From: Acidimicrobiales bacterium | GTDB taxonomy: Bacteria; Actinomycetota; Acidimicrobiia; Acidimicrobiales; SHLQ01 | Reading direction: 5' to 3' | Assembly: GCA_020629375.1 (NCBI GenBank) | Contig: JAHDDK010000001.1 | Location: forward strand, 1 to 60,643 | DNA: 60,643 bases | Shown here: positions 7,784 through 16,328 of the stretch, one piece after another | How the letters are laid out: each line of letters begins with the position of its first letter | Position numbering within the stretch: the stretch's first letter is position 1 | Translations under genes and position numbers: made by a program | Notes under the pieces: model-generated | Told to the model about the DNA's origin: nothing | Seen by the model: the letters and a program-made list of their open reading frames with translations, nothing else | Databases searched by the model: none

Positions 7784-8812
7784 TCAGGCAGTGGCGTGTT
7801 CGCGGCGGACGAGCGCGGCACCGAAGCCCAGCAACGCAACGCCCAGAGCCAGTAGCCACAGCGTGTCGCTCCGCCCGGTCAGGGCGAGTTGCGCGTCGTC
7901 GACGGGTTGAGCCTGGGCCACCACCGCTGCGGGAGTGACGGTTGCGGTCGGACCGGCGACGACTTCGACAGCTTTGACCGTCTCGGCCGGGGCATCCGGT
8001 CCCGCCACGATCGCTGCGGGCTCGGCGATCTCTTGGATTGGGGCTTCCTCGACCGCTCCCTTCACCTCGACCTCGATGTCTTCTTCGGAGGCTTCGGTGG
8101 TGGGTTGGGCGGGGGTGTCGCTCGTCGGCTGCTCGTCGGCGGTATCGCCGCCGGCCGGGTCCCCGTTTGCGGGATCCTCGGTCGCCGGCTCGTTGGCGTC
8201 GGTGGTCGGATCGTCCGCAGGCGGCTCCTCGGTTGGGGTCGAGTCGTCGGTCGGCTCGTCGCTTCCGGCATCGTCACCGCTCGCGTCATCGGTCGCGGTT
8301 GCGTCATCGCTGTCGGTGACCGACTCGTCGACGGCGCCGGCAACTGGGGTGAAGCCAACGCAGACGACGTCAATTGAGTTCACCGTGCCTTCGCCGCGGT
8401 GCCGAACGCTGATGGAGGTCGAGGCGGGGATGGATTGGCTGGAATGAGTCGTCGTGATCCAGTCGCGGTCGTCCGGTAGGTCGTGGGACAGGGGAGAGGT
8501 CCACGCATCGAGGACGACATACCACTGTTCGGCGGGTTGATCGCCGTGGAAGGCACCGGAGAGATGATCGTCGTGCGACACGAGCGTCACGTCGTATACG
8601 CCAGCTGGAAGGTCGATCCCGAATGGTCCGGCGCTCGTGGAGATCCCGTCGTTGAGGAGGCGGGTCCCGGCGAAGCCGTAGCTGTACTCGCCGCATGCAT
8701 CGGTGGCCGAGGCGGTTCCCATCGAGGCGAGCAGGGTCGTGGCGAGGGCCAGAGTGGCGATGGCCGTCGTTCGCATCCATCGGGTGGTGCGGTGGTCGAA
8801 TCTCGAAATCAT
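7784..8812 (-). CDS. Surface protein with LAxTG-type sorting signal
   Basis: A 342-residue secreted protein. A signal peptide ends near ASA (about residue 36). A compact domain follows to about 155; it contains two cysteines (in ACGEY and VVCVG) and a beta-rich pattern (FGIDLPAGVYDVTLVSHDDH). A long Asp/Glu/Thr/Pro-rich spacer runs from about 160 to 305. The C-terminus is LALTG (309-313), a hydrophobic segment and the charged end VRREHATA. This is the layout of a sortase substrate; LAxTG is the motif known for class E sortases of actinobacteria. No sortase gene is in the window. The folded domain is not one I recognise. Confidence 0.78.
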   Translation of the reverse strand: MISRFDHRTTRWMRTTAIATLALATTLLASMGTASATDACGEYSYGFAGTRLLNDGISTSAGPFGIDLPAGVYDVTLVSHDDHLSGAFHGDQPAEQWYVVLDAWTSPLSHDLPDDRDWITTTHSSQSIPASTSISVRHRGEGTVNSIDVVCVGFTPVAGAVDESVTDSDDATATDDASGDDAGSDEPTDDSTPTEEPPADDPTTDANEPATEDPANGDPAGGDTADEQPTSDTPAQPTTEASEEDIEVEVKGAVEEAPIQEIAEPAAIVAGPDAPAETVKAVEVVAGPTATVTPAAVVAQAQPVDDAQLALTGRSDTLWLLALGVALLGFGAALVRREHATA

Positions 8813-9107
8813 ATGTGTGCATTCCTTTGGTGTTGGTGAGAGGTATGCCCCTCAGGTGGCATCACCCTAGCCCATCACGCCGAGCGAGATTCAGTACCCA
8901 TAATCTCACGCACAGAGAGTGATTGGACGAACGCGGTCGTCGGTTGTGTAACCCGCTCCATGACGTCTCTTGGTCGGTGCACGACCGCCGAGCGCGTTCA
9001 CCGCATGTCGATCAGCTGGGAGACGTCGCAATTTCGACGTATTCGGCCGATTCGTGACGGTCGCGTGTCAATCGTCGGGCCGAACCACGATCGAGCCCTT
9101 GTGGCAG
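8813..9107. other. Intergenic region of 295 bp without a supported gene
   Basis: This gap lies upstream of the surface-protein gene (minus strand) and downstream of ybaK (also minus). It must hold the promoter of the surface-protein gene, but I could not settle on a convincing -35/-10 pair. A possible plus-strand frame of about 64 codons from 8960 runs into the ybaK coding region and has no protein-like composition, so I do not call it. Confidence 0.5.
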
Positions 9108-9578
9108 TCAGCGGCGACGAGCGATCGGGCCGACGGTGGCCTCGAGGAGGGTGATCAGATCCGTGGGCTCGATCTGCAGGTCGAGCCCACGACGACCCGC
9201 GCTCACGAAGATGCTGTCCGCCAACTCGGCGGTCTCGTCGATGAAGGTCCGACGTGGGCTGCGCTGGCCGAACGGACTGATTCCCCCTGCCACGTATCCC
9301 GAACTGCGTTCTGCATCGGCGATCTCGGCCATCGACGATCGCTTCGCGCCAGCGAGGGCGGCGAGGCCCTTGAGGTCGAGTCGATCCGGTACCGGCACGA
9401 TGGCCACGACAAGCTCGTCGTCGGCCCGGGCCATCAACGTCTTGAAGACTCGATCCGGCTCGAGGCCGAGCGCGACAACAGCTTCATCGCCGTACGACTC
9501 CGCGTGAGGGTCGTGGTCATAGGGATGGAGCGTGTAGGGCACCCCTGCGGCGTCGAGGAATCGAGCCGCAGGGGTCAC
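9108..9578 (-). CDS. ybaK: YbaK/EbsC-type Cys-tRNA(Pro) deacylase
   Basis: A 156-residue single-domain protein of the YbaK/INS family that hydrolyses Cys-tRNA(Pro) mischarged by prolyl-tRNA synthetase. Typical blocks: VPYTLHPYDHDP near the N-terminus, DRVFKTLMARAD with the conserved Lys (residue 46), GYVAGGISPFGQR (the GxxxGGxSPxG loop) and TFIDETAEL. It starts at GTG. It lies 18 bp after the DUF937 stop, on the same strand, in a minus-strand run with no obvious functional relation. Confidence 0.9.
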   Translation of the reverse strand: MTPAARFLDAAGVPYTLHPYDHDPHAESYGDEAVVALGLEPDRVFKTLMARADDELVVAIVPVPDRLDLKGLAALAGAKRSSMAEIADAERSSGYVAGGISPFGQRSPRRTFIDETAELADSIFVSAGRRGLDLQIEPTDLITLLEATVGPIARRR

Positions 9579-9596
9579 CGGAGATCGCGGGCGCTG

Positions 9597-10238
9597 TCAG
9601 CGGCTGAGAATCTGGCCGAGGATGGCCTTGCCGGCGGGGCTGCCGAGCAGATCCCCGGCCATATCCATCAGGCCGCCGCCCGAGTCGTCGGCAGAGGAGC
9701 CTCCAGTCAACGCATCGAGCAACCCACCAAGCCCGGAGTCTGGGGCTTGCATCTGGGTACGTTCGGCGCCAAGCATGCCGCCCAGTCCTCCGGCGTCGTT
9801 GGTGTCGCCTCGAAGCCGTCGGCCGATATAGCCCATCACGATCGGTGCCAAGATCGGAAGCAGCTTCTGGACGAGACCGACGGGCAGACCCGAGCCCTGC
9901 GAGACCGATTGCTCGACGGCTGGTTGCTGCCGACCGAGCACGTGGCCGAGGATGCGTCCGCCGTCTTTGCCGAGCATGTTCGAGGCGTACCCGCCTGCGA
10001 GGAGCGGTCCAAGCATGTCCAGGATCGACCCATCGTGATCGGAGTCGAGGGCACCGAAGAGCGCGTTGGCACCCTGCTCGGATTGCGCGGCGTTCGTCAT
10101 CGTTCCGAGAAGCATCGGCAACGCGGCGGCAACCGCTCGTCCGGTTGACTCTTGGTCGGCGCCCACGAGCTGTGAGATCTGACTGATCGTGTCCGAGTTG
10201 AATTGGCCGGCGAGGCCGCTGAGCAGTGAGTTCGACAT
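9597..10238 (-). CDS. DUF937 family protein
   Basis: A 213-residue protein with the DUF937 pattern: a Gln/Ser-rich N-terminus (ISQISQLVGADQESTGRAVAAALPMLLGTM) repeated in looser form around VGLVQKLLPILAPIVMGYIGRR, with a Gly-rich central part containing GGRILGHVLG. Asp in DSDHDGSILD could bind metal, but this is not proven for the family. It has a Gly/Asp-rich spacer near 165-190 and ends GKAILGQILSR. No signal peptide, so it is probably cytoplasmic. Function unknown in the family as a whole. Confidence 0.82.
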   Translation of the reverse strand: MSNSLLSGLAGQFNSDTISQISQLVGADQESTGRAVAAALPMLLGTMTNAAQSEQGANALFGALDSDHDGSILDMLGPLLAGGYASNMLGKDGGRILGHVLGRQQPAVEQSVSQGSGLPVGLVQKLLPILAPIVMGYIGRRLRGDTNDAGGLGGMLGAERTQMQAPDSGLGGLLDALTGGSSADDSGGGLMDMAGDLLGSPAGKAILGQILSR

Positions 10239-10321
10239 GTTTCTTCTCCCGATGTCTTGCGTCCGCCGTCCGGAAGCCTACTGATCGAGGCGAGCCGTCG
10301 CCCGACCAGGCTGGCCGTGGG

Positions 10322-11206
10322 TCAGAGCCCGGCGACGGCGAGCGCGTTGGGGACGACTTCGATGTCGATCGGAAGGCTGGCGATTGGCTCGCCATCGCCC
10401 CAGACCGTTTCGCTTGTCCGTGTGGAGCTTGAGCGGAGCGTGACGATTCGTCCTTGGCGCCGAAGCACTTCGGTGCGGTCGGCCGAGCCACCGCTCCGCT
10501 GAGCAAGATGGCGAAGGATACCGAGCCTGCCGACGCCCTCGATCGAGGTCAGGTGCAGACGTGCGTCGTCGTGTGACGCGTCGGGACACGCGAGCATGCC
10601 TCCCCCGAAGAACCGGGTGTTTCCGATGGCGAGCATCCCGGTGTCGAGAGAGAGCGCCTCCTCGTCGAGGACCACATCGAGTCGTCGTCGCCGATATCTC
10701 GGGAGTTCGAGTGCGGCCGCGACCGTGTACTTCGCCGCTCCGAGCGGGGCGCGTAGGCGATTCGCCCGCGCGTTGATGTCGGCGGGAAAGCCAACGATCG
10801 CGACGGAAGCCACCCAGCGGGTACTCGTGGGGTCATCGAGCGGAGTGATCCGGAGGAGGTCACACGGTCCTGGCGACGCAAGAAGCGACTCGACTGTCGG
10901 AGCATCGATTCCGAGTGCTGCGGCGAAGTCGTTTCCGGTTCCGGCTGGCGCGAGGGCGACAACGATCGCCGACTCGGCAAGCTCGTGGATCGCGAGGTGG
11001 ACAAGCCCATCTCCGCCCGAAACCACGACTCGCTCAACATCGCCCCTATCGACGGCCTCCCGAAGTGCTCGGGTCGATTCCTCGGCGGTGGCCCCCGTCA
11101 GATCGACCACGTCAACGTGCGCCCGGAGTTCGGCGATCACCCCTCCGGTGGACGCGCCGCGCCCGCTCCCACTGCGGGGATTGGTGAGCAGGTGCACCTT
11201 CGCCAT
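10322..11206 (-). CDS. DagK/YegS-type lipid kinase
   Basis: A 294-residue protein of the diacylglycerol kinase catalytic family. Motifs: N-terminal NPRSGSGRG, the nucleotide loop VVVSGGDGLVHLA (about 63-75) and PAGTGNDFA (about 87-95), followed by a beta-rich C-terminal domain with the conserved GNTRFFGGGM and SETVWGDGEP. The family phosphorylates diacylglycerol or related lipids (phosphatidic acid recycling) or sphingoid and other lipid alcohols. The ATG at 11206 lies 5 bp after the helicase stop, so it is likely in one transcript with the helicase. Confidence 0.87.
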   Translation of the reverse strand: MAKVHLLTNPRSGSGRGASTGGVIAELRAHVDVVDLTGATAEESTRALREAVDRGDVERVVVSGGDGLVHLAIHELAESAIVVALAPAGTGNDFAAALGIDAPTVESLLASPGPCDLLRITPLDDPTSTRWVASVAIVGFPADINARANRLRAPLGAAKYTVAAALELPRYRRRRLDVVLDEEALSLDTGMLAIGNTRFFGGGMLACPDASHDDARLHLTSIEGVGRLGILRHLAQRSGGSADRTEVLRRQGRIVTLRSSSTRTSETVWGDGEPIASLPIDIEVVPNALAVAGL

Positions 11207-11211
11207 CGAGA

Positions 11212-13860
11212 TCAGAGGCGCCGGATCTCGTCGAACACCACCACCGCCATGCCCGCCTCACGGGACCGTTCGATGTCGACCCAACCGATCAGGCCCCACT
11301 CGTCGTGGCCAGCCGGGTCTCGGACGACTTGACGTACCGGGCGGTGCTCACCTCGAACGTCGTCGACATCGATCTGACCGGGTTGAAAGAAGCCGCCGCC
11401 GCGTGCGTCGGGTCCGGTCAATACGTCGTCGTGCTCATCGAAGTACGCGTCGACCATTCGCTCGACCTGATCAGCGGGTCGCAGTGGCGTGCGCGCCCGC
11501 TCGATGTCGAGGGCGTGATCCGGGTCCGACCGTCGGGACAGCTCGTCGACGTTGCGTCGTGCGAGCAACTGAACCCAGCGGAACGTCTCGTTGCGGATCA
11601 TGACCATGAACGCCCGCTCGTTGGTGGTCACGTCGCGTTGATCGCTGCCGACCGAAACCAGGCCGGTGGCGCCATCATCCGGGGCGTCGTCGGGGTTGGT
11701 CAGCCGTTCCCACTCGTCGATCAAGCTGGAGTCGACCTGGCGGACCGTCTCGCCGAGCCACTCGATCAGGTCGATGACCTCGTCGGTCTTCTCCGACTCG
11801 GGCACCGTCTGGACCATCGCTCGCCAACAGTCGGTCAGATAGCGCAGCACGAGGCCTTCACTGCGCTTCATGCCGTATTCCTTGACGTACTCCGAGAACG
11901 TCATGGCGCGCTCATGCAGCTCGCGGGCGACGGACTTCGGCTTGATGTTCTCCGACCCCACCCAGGGGTGTCGCGTGCGGAATCCGTCGAACGCGCCGTA
12001 CAGCTCGTCCCGTAGCGGTTTGGGATACTCGACGGTTTCGAGACGTTCCATCCGCTCCTCGTATTCGACGCCGTCGCGTTTCATGTCGGCGAGCAGGTCC
12101 GTCTTCGCCTTGTCGAGCTGCGCCGCGAGGATGGCGCCCGGGTTTTCGAGGGTTGACTCGACGATGCTCAACACGTCGAGCGCATGCTCGAGGGCGCCGC
12201 CGGCGCCGTCATATGCCAACGGGTCGAGGCGTTCGATGATCTCCACCGCAAAAAGGCTGAGTGGCTGATTGAGTGCGAAGTCGTCTTGCAGGTCGACCGT
12301 CACTCGAACCTCGCGGCCCTCGTCGTCCGGTTCGTCAAGGACCTCGATCACCTCGGCGTCGAGCAGCGACCGGTACATCGAGATCGCTCGGCGAATGTGA
12401 CGGCGCTGAGCCGGCCGAGACTCGTGGTTGTCGGTCAGGAGATGACGGACCGCTGCGCATCCACCCGGCTGACTCGGTGTGTCTGCCGCTGCGGCGATCG
12501 GCGGGCGGTCGAGCAGATTGAGCAGCATCTGGTGCGAGACATCGAAGCTCGACACCATTGGCTCGGGCCGACCATTCACGAGCTTGTCGAACGTGTCTTC
12601 GGTCCAGTGCGCATACCCGCGCTCGGGAGGCTTTTTCTTCTGGGTCTTCTTCTTCCGGCTGGGATCGGCGGCGGCTTTGCGCTCGGCTTGGAGGTTCTCG
12701 ATGACGTGGGGTGGGGCTTGCACCCGGACGAAGCCTTCGTCGTCGAATCCCTTCCGGCCCGCACGACCGGCAATCTGCAGAAATTCGCGGACCGTCAGAA
12801 TGCGAACCTGGCGGCCGTCGTACTTGAAGAGTTGTGTCAACAGCACCGAGCGGATCGGGACGTTGACGCCGACGCCGAGCGTGTCGGTGCCAACGATCAC
12901 CTTGAGGAGACCCTGCTGGGCAAGCTTCTCCATGAGGAGCCGATACTTCGGCAGGAGTCCCGCGTGGTGAAGCCCGACGCCGTGCGACAAGAACCGCTTG
13001 AGGTCCTTGCCGATCGGTGTGTCAAATCGGAAGTTGCCGACCGCCTCACGGATCGCCGCCTTCTCATCCTTCGAGCAGATCGACAACGACGTGAACGACT
13101 GCGCCGCCTCGAGCGACGCCTTCTGCGTGAAGTACACGACATAGGCCGGAGTCTGTTCGCGTTCGATGAGCTCTTCGACGGTGGCATGCACGGCGCTCGT
13201 CACCCACTGAAAGTCCAGAGGCACGGGCCGTTCGGCGCCGTCCACCACTGCCACGGTGCGCCCGGTGCGCGCCTCGAGGTCTTCTTCGAAACGGGCCGTC
13301 GGCCCGAGGGTGGCGGACATCAACAAGAACTGGGTGTGGGGGAGTTCGAGCAGCGGGACCTGCCACGCCCAGCCGCGCTGTGGGTCGGCGTAGTAGTGGA
13401 ACTCGTCGACCACGACAAGTCCCATCTCGGCAGATCGGCCTCGTCGCAACGCCAGGTTGGCCACGATCTCTTGGGTGCAGCACACGATCGGTGCATCGGG
13501 ATTGACGGAGACGTCGCCGGTGATCATCCCGACATTGTCCGAGCCGAACTCGCGACTCAGCGCGAAGAACTTCTCCGACACGAGCGCCTTGATCGGCGCC
13601 GTGTAGTAGCTGCGTTCGCCGCGCGCCAGCGAGGCGTAATGGCCCGCCATCGCCACGAGCGACTTTCCGGACCCGGTCGGTGTGGCGAGAATGACGTGCT
13701 CGCCGCTCAAGAGCTCGAGGATCGCCTCTTCCTGCGCGTCGTAGAGCTCCAAACCGATACCGGTAGCCCAATCGACGAACCCCTCGATGAGGTCGTCCGC
13801 CTTGACGTCGGGGCCCGTCGGGAGATGGTCGAGAAGAGAGATGGCTTCGGTCCGGCTCAG
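11212..13860 (-). CDS. DUF3516 Ski2-like DExH RNA helicase
   Basis: About 882 residues. The helicase core shows motif I ATPTGSGKS, motif II DEFH (VVVDEFHYYADPQRGWAW), motif III SAT, and motif VI QIAGRAGRKG; the long C-terminal part is DUF3516. This is the actinobacterial Ski2/Mtr4-like group, presumably an RNA helicase. The start is unusual: no ATG, GTG or TTG occurs in frame before the conserved N-terminus (SLLDHLP...LYDAQEEAILEL). I place it at a CTG at 13858-13860 that overlaps the upstream TGA (CTGA); the first canonical alternative is TTG at 13752, which would cut into the conserved region. A GAGAAGG lies about 13 nt before the CTG. Confidence 0.85.
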   Translation of the reverse strand: MSRTEAISLLDHLPTGPDVKADDLIEGFVDWATGIGLELYDAQEEAILELLSGEHVILATPTGSGKSLVAMAGHYASLARGERSYYTAPIKALVSEKFFALSREFGSDNVGMITGDVSVNPDAPIVCCTQEIVANLALRRGRSAEMGLVVVDEFHYYADPQRGWAWQVPLLELPHTQFLLMSATLGPTARFEEDLEARTGRTVAVVDGAERPVPLDFQWVTSAVHATVEELIEREQTPAYVVYFTQKASLEAAQSFTSLSICSKDEKAAIREAVGNFRFDTPIGKDLKRFLSHGVGLHHAGLLPKYRLLMEKLAQQGLLKVIVGTDTLGVGVNVPIRSVLLTQLFKYDGRQVRILTVREFLQIAGRAGRKGFDDEGFVRVQAPPHVIENLQAERKAAADPSRKKKTQKKKPPERGYAHWTEDTFDKLVNGRPEPMVSSFDVSHQMLLNLLDRPPIAAAADTPSQPGGCAAVRHLLTDNHESRPAQRRHIRRAISMYRSLLDAEVIEVLDEPDDEGREVRVTVDLQDDFALNQPLSLFAVEIIERLDPLAYDGAGGALEHALDVLSIVESTLENPGAILAAQLDKAKTDLLADMKRDGVEYEERMERLETVEYPKPLRDELYGAFDGFRTRHPWVGSENIKPKSVARELHERAMTFSEYVKEYGMKRSEGLVLRYLTDCWRAMVQTVPESEKTDEVIDLIEWLGETVRQVDSSLIDEWERLTNPDDAPDDGATGLVSVGSDQRDVTTNERAFMVMIRNETFRWVQLLARRNVDELSRRSDPDHALDIERARTPLRPADQVERMVDAYFDEHDDVLTGPDARGGGFFQPGQIDVDDVRGEHRPVRQVVRDPAGHDEWGLIGWVDIERSREAGMAVVVFDEIRRL

Positions 13861-14240
13861 CGGGTCACGCCGGCCTTCTCGAGCGCAGCCTTCGTGCGGT
13901 CGAGAAGGTACTGCGGAACGCCGAACGGCGTGTCGCCACCCGCTGCGGCACCGCCACCGCCTGCTGCCGCGCCGGCGGTGTCGGCCTGGCTGGCGGCGAG
14001 CTCGGCTTCTTCCTTTCGGCGATGCCACAGGTCCCAGTGGCGAGCGATAACGATGTTGTCGTGGTCGACGTGGCCGAGCATCTCGCCGTTGTCGAACCGA
14101 ACCCAGTAGCGCAACCACGTGATGCCATTGCTCATGGCCACCTTGCCGTTCGTGCCAGCCGGAACGCCCGGCAGGTCGGCGGTGGCGCGCACCTTGGCGC
14201 CGGAGCGGATTCGGGCGTCGAGATCGATGGTCTTCGCCAT
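13857..14240 (-). CDS. Conserved hypothetical protein with small beta-barrel domain
   Basis: A 127-residue protein. Residues 1-70 look like a compact SH3-like barrel: repeated short strands with the pattern RSGAKVRATADLPGVPAGTNGKVAM, then TWLRYWVRFDNGEMLGHVDHDNIV. A charged helix follows (WHRRKEEAELAASQAD), then an Ala/Gly linker (about 88-102) and a short C-terminal helix FGVPQYLLDRTKAALEKAG. No known function. Its stop overlaps the proposed start of the DUF3516 helicase by 4 nt, which suggests coupled translation and perhaps a partner role. The ATG at 14240 is preferred over a GTG three codons upstream because it sits at the start of the conserved-looking segment. Confidence 0.72.
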   Translation of the reverse strand: MAKTIDLDARIRSGAKVRATADLPGVPAGTNGKVAMSNGITWLRYWVRFDNGEMLGHVDHDNIVIARHWDLWHRRKEEAELAASQADTAGAAAGGGGAAAGGDTPFGVPQYLLDRTKAALEKAGVTR

Positions 14241-14255
14241 GACCGACACGTTACC

Positions 14256-14262
14256 GGAGGGG
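14256..14262 (+). promoter_or_regulatory. Strong ribosome binding site fixing the DUF3179 start
   Basis: GGAGGGG with a 5-nt spacer before ATG at 14268. A second in-frame ATG at 14301 has no comparable site, so the longer start with the twin-Arg-like head is chosen. Confidence 0.6.
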
Positions 14263-14267
14263 ACGGA

Positions 14268-15683
14268 ATGTGGCGCCGTTCACGCAGGGTTCGGGGAACC
14301 ATGCCCTCATCGATCGCCCGCCTTCTCGCTGCCCTTCTCGCCGTCGTCGTCCTCACGTCGGCCTGCTCCTCTGCGTCGTCGGCGGCTTCTTCAACGAACG
14401 ACGACCCCGTCGAAACCGCCGATGGCTCCGTTGATGCAGATTCGGGAAGTGACTCGACGACCGCACCCCAGGCCGATGACCAGTCGACGACGACAACGAC
14501 ACCCTTACCGCCGGAGTCGACGACGACCTTCGTCCCCGATCTCGAGGGACCGTTCTCGACGAACGGCGGTGCACAGTTCGATCCGGCGGCTGCCGACGTC
14601 ATCATCTCCGAAAGCGACGATCGTTCGGGTCCAGTCGCGCAGATGTCGTTCCCGACCGACTGGACTCGACGCACGATCGACGACTGGGAAGAGATCCTCG
14701 CCGGTCTCGGTGGATCGGATCCGCGCGACGGCATCCCGCCCATCGACGATCCCATCTTCGAGACGCCGGCGCTCGCATCGCAGTGGCTCAGCGACAACGA
14801 GCCGGGTGCCATGGTCATCGTCGACGGCGACGCACGCTTCTACGCGTTGTCGATCCTCACCCGCCACGAGATTGTGAACGACGCCTTCGGCGACGTACCG
14901 GTTGCGGTCACGTACTGCCCGCTCTGCAACACCGCGATCGCCTTCGACCGACGGGTCAACGGTGAAGTGCTCCGATTCGGGGTGTCGGGCTTGCTCCGCA
15001 ACAGCGACCTCGTCATGTGGGACGACCAGACCGTCTCGCTGTGGCAACAAGTCACGGGCGAAGGAATCGTTGGCGAGTACGCCGGCGCCAACCTCGAGCC
15101 CGTCTCGACCGCCATCGTTTCGTTCGGCCAGTTCCGCGAGGCGCACCCCGACGGCAAGTCGCTCGCCGCCGAGAGCGCTTTCGGCCGAACCACATACGGC
15201 TCGAATCCCTATGTTGGCTACTCGACGTCCGCGCGACCGTTCCTCTTCGACGGCGAGATCGACGACCGCGAGCTCGCCTTGAGCCGAGTCGTTGGCGTGA
15301 CCGCCGGCGACGCAGCCCGCGCATACGCCTTCGACGACGTTCGGGCAGCAGGAGCGATCAACGACGTCGTCGGAAACCAGCCGGTGGTGATTCTGTCTGG
15401 TGGCCGGACCACCGACGCCCTCGACGGACCGATCATCGCCGGAAGCGCAAACATCGGCACTGCGCTCGCACTCGACCCGGTTGTCGATGGCCAAACGCTC
15501 ACGTTCTCGGCAAACGGCGACGACACATTCACCGACGACCAGACCGGCTCGACCTGGACCGTGCTCGGCCAGGCAACCGCTGGTGAACTCGCCGGGACGC
15601 AGCTCGACACCGTCGTGCACCGCAACGAATTCTGGTTCGCCTGGCAAGCATTCTTCGGCCCCGACACTCTCGCCACGCCCTAG
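14268..15683 (+). CDS. DUF3179 domain lipoprotein
   Basis: A 471-residue exported lipoprotein. The N-terminus (MWRRSRRVRG, then a hydrophobic stretch 18-30) ends in a lipobox LTSAC with the modified cysteine at 33. A Ser/Thr/Asp-rich spacer runs to about 95. The DUF3179 domain follows, with FETPALASQWLSDNEPG, the hallmark TYCPLCNTAIAFDRRVNGEVLRFGVSG (two cysteines in CPLC), LVMWDDQTVSLWQQ and the C-terminal TVLGQA...FWFAWQAFF. DUF3179 is widespread in extracytoplasmic proteins; its activity is unknown, and the CPLC pair looks like a metal or redox site. Convergent with the bpa gene. Confidence 0.9.
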   Translation: MWRRSRRVRGTMPSSIARLLAALLAVVVLTSACSSASSAASSTNDDPVETADGSVDADSGSDSTTAPQADDQSTTTTTPLPPESTTTFVPDLEGPFSTNGGAQFDPAAADVIISESDDRSGPVAQMSFPTDWTRRTIDDWEEILAGLGGSDPRDGIPPIDDPIFETPALASQWLSDNEPGAMVIVDGDARFYALSILTRHEIVNDAFGDVPVAVTYCPLCNTAIAFDRRVNGEVLRFGVSGLLRNSDLVMWDDQTVSLWQQVTGEGIVGEYAGANLEPVSTAIVSFGQFREAHPDGKSLAAESAFGRTTYGSNPYVGYSTSARPFLFDGEIDDRELALSRVVGVTAGDAARAYAFDDVRAAGAINDVVGNQPVVILSGGRTTDALDGPIIAGSANIGTALALDPVVDGQTLTFSANGDDTFTDDQTGSTWTVLGQATAGELAGTQLDTVVHRNEFWFAWQAFFGPDTLATP

Positions 15684-15716
15684 TCGTTGTGCGCCTGGCC
15701 GTGTAACGAAAGGGGT

Positions 15717-15745
15717 GTAATGAGAGGGTCAGACCCTCTTGTTAC
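15717..15745. repeat. 29-nt near-perfect palindrome between convergent genes
   Basis: Left arm GTAATGAGAGGGTC (15717-15730), central A, right arm GACCCTCTTGTTAC (15732-15745); 12 of 14 positions pair. It lies between the stops of the DUF3179 gene and bpa. The core GAGGGTCAGACCCTC resembles short palindromes I recall from REP-type dispersed repeats in other bacteria, but a simple bidirectional terminator is equally possible. Confidence 0.6.
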
Positions 15746-15757
15746 CTGCCTGCGTGG

Positions 15758-16273
15758 TCAGAGGTAGGTGCCAGGGCGAGAGCTTGCGTCGATCGGTTCG
15801 GACGGCGCCACCTGCTGTCCGGCCGCACCGGCTGGCGGCGTACCCGCCTGGAGCTGCTGGAGCTGTTGAAGGGCGGCAGCCTGCTGAGCCATGGCCATTG
15901 CCTGGAAGCCCTGATGAAGGCCCTGAAGCCAACCAACGAGCTGTGCTTGGGCGATGCGGAGCTCGCTCTCCGATGGTGGCTCATCACCACAGTCAATGCA
16001 GAGCTGGAACTCGCGGAGCTCATCGAGGAGATCCTTGCTCATCGTGTCCTCGAGAGCTTCCATGGTTTCGCCATGGATGCGCGCCAGGAGCGTACGTCCG
16101 GCCTCGTCCAGGGGAGCTTCGCGCGCCTCGGTCATGAGCGACTGGGTCATCGTGCCGAGCCGAATCAACTTCGCGGCATCGGTGATCACCGATCCTTCGG
16201 CGACCGTGGCAGGCGGGGCCGCTGCGGGCTCGGTCTCGGGCTGGCCGTTGGGGTCCTCGACGATGTCAGACAT
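15758..16273 (-). CDS. bpa: Bacterial proteasome activator Bpa/PafE
   Basis: A 171-residue cytoplasmic protein of the Bpa (DUF2587) family, close in length to the mycobacterial protein. Bpa forms a dodecameric helical ring that opens the 20S proteasome gate without ATP. The N-terminus is acidic and disordered (to about 20); the helical core (about 25-130) contains AKLIRLGTMTQSLMTEAREAPLDEAGRTLLARIH and the conserved CIDCGDEPPSESELRIAQAQLVGWLQGL; a Gln/Ala/Pro-rich tail ends in GTYL. The last residues act as the HbYX-like docking motif, GQYL in Mycobacterium, so T replaces Q here. The ATG at 16273 is chosen by family alignment. Divergent from the lipoprotein gene at 16329 across 55 bp. Confidence 0.9.
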   Translation of the reverse strand: MSDIVEDPNGQPETEPAAAPPATVAEGSVITDAAKLIRLGTMTQSLMTEAREAPLDEAGRTLLARIHGETMEALEDTMSKDLLDELREFQLCIDCGDEPPSESELRIAQAQLVGWLQGLHQGFQAMAMAQQAAALQQLQQLQAGTPPAGAAGQQVAPSEPIDASSRPGTYL

Positions 16274-16328
16274 GGTGGCCAGTGTAGGAGAGTCAACAGT
16301 TCGTTCGAATCGTGCCGATAGGAGGATC

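Noticed and set aside
8960..9154. Plus-strand frame of about 64 codons in the gap before ybaK
   Set aside because: Arg/Ser-rich, no protein-like pattern, and overlaps the 3' end of ybaK on the other strand.
12184..14109. Long open frame opposite the DUF3516 helicase gene (641 codons)
   Set aside because: A mirror of the helicase coding frame in GC-rich DNA; the helicase has all its motifs while this frame has none.
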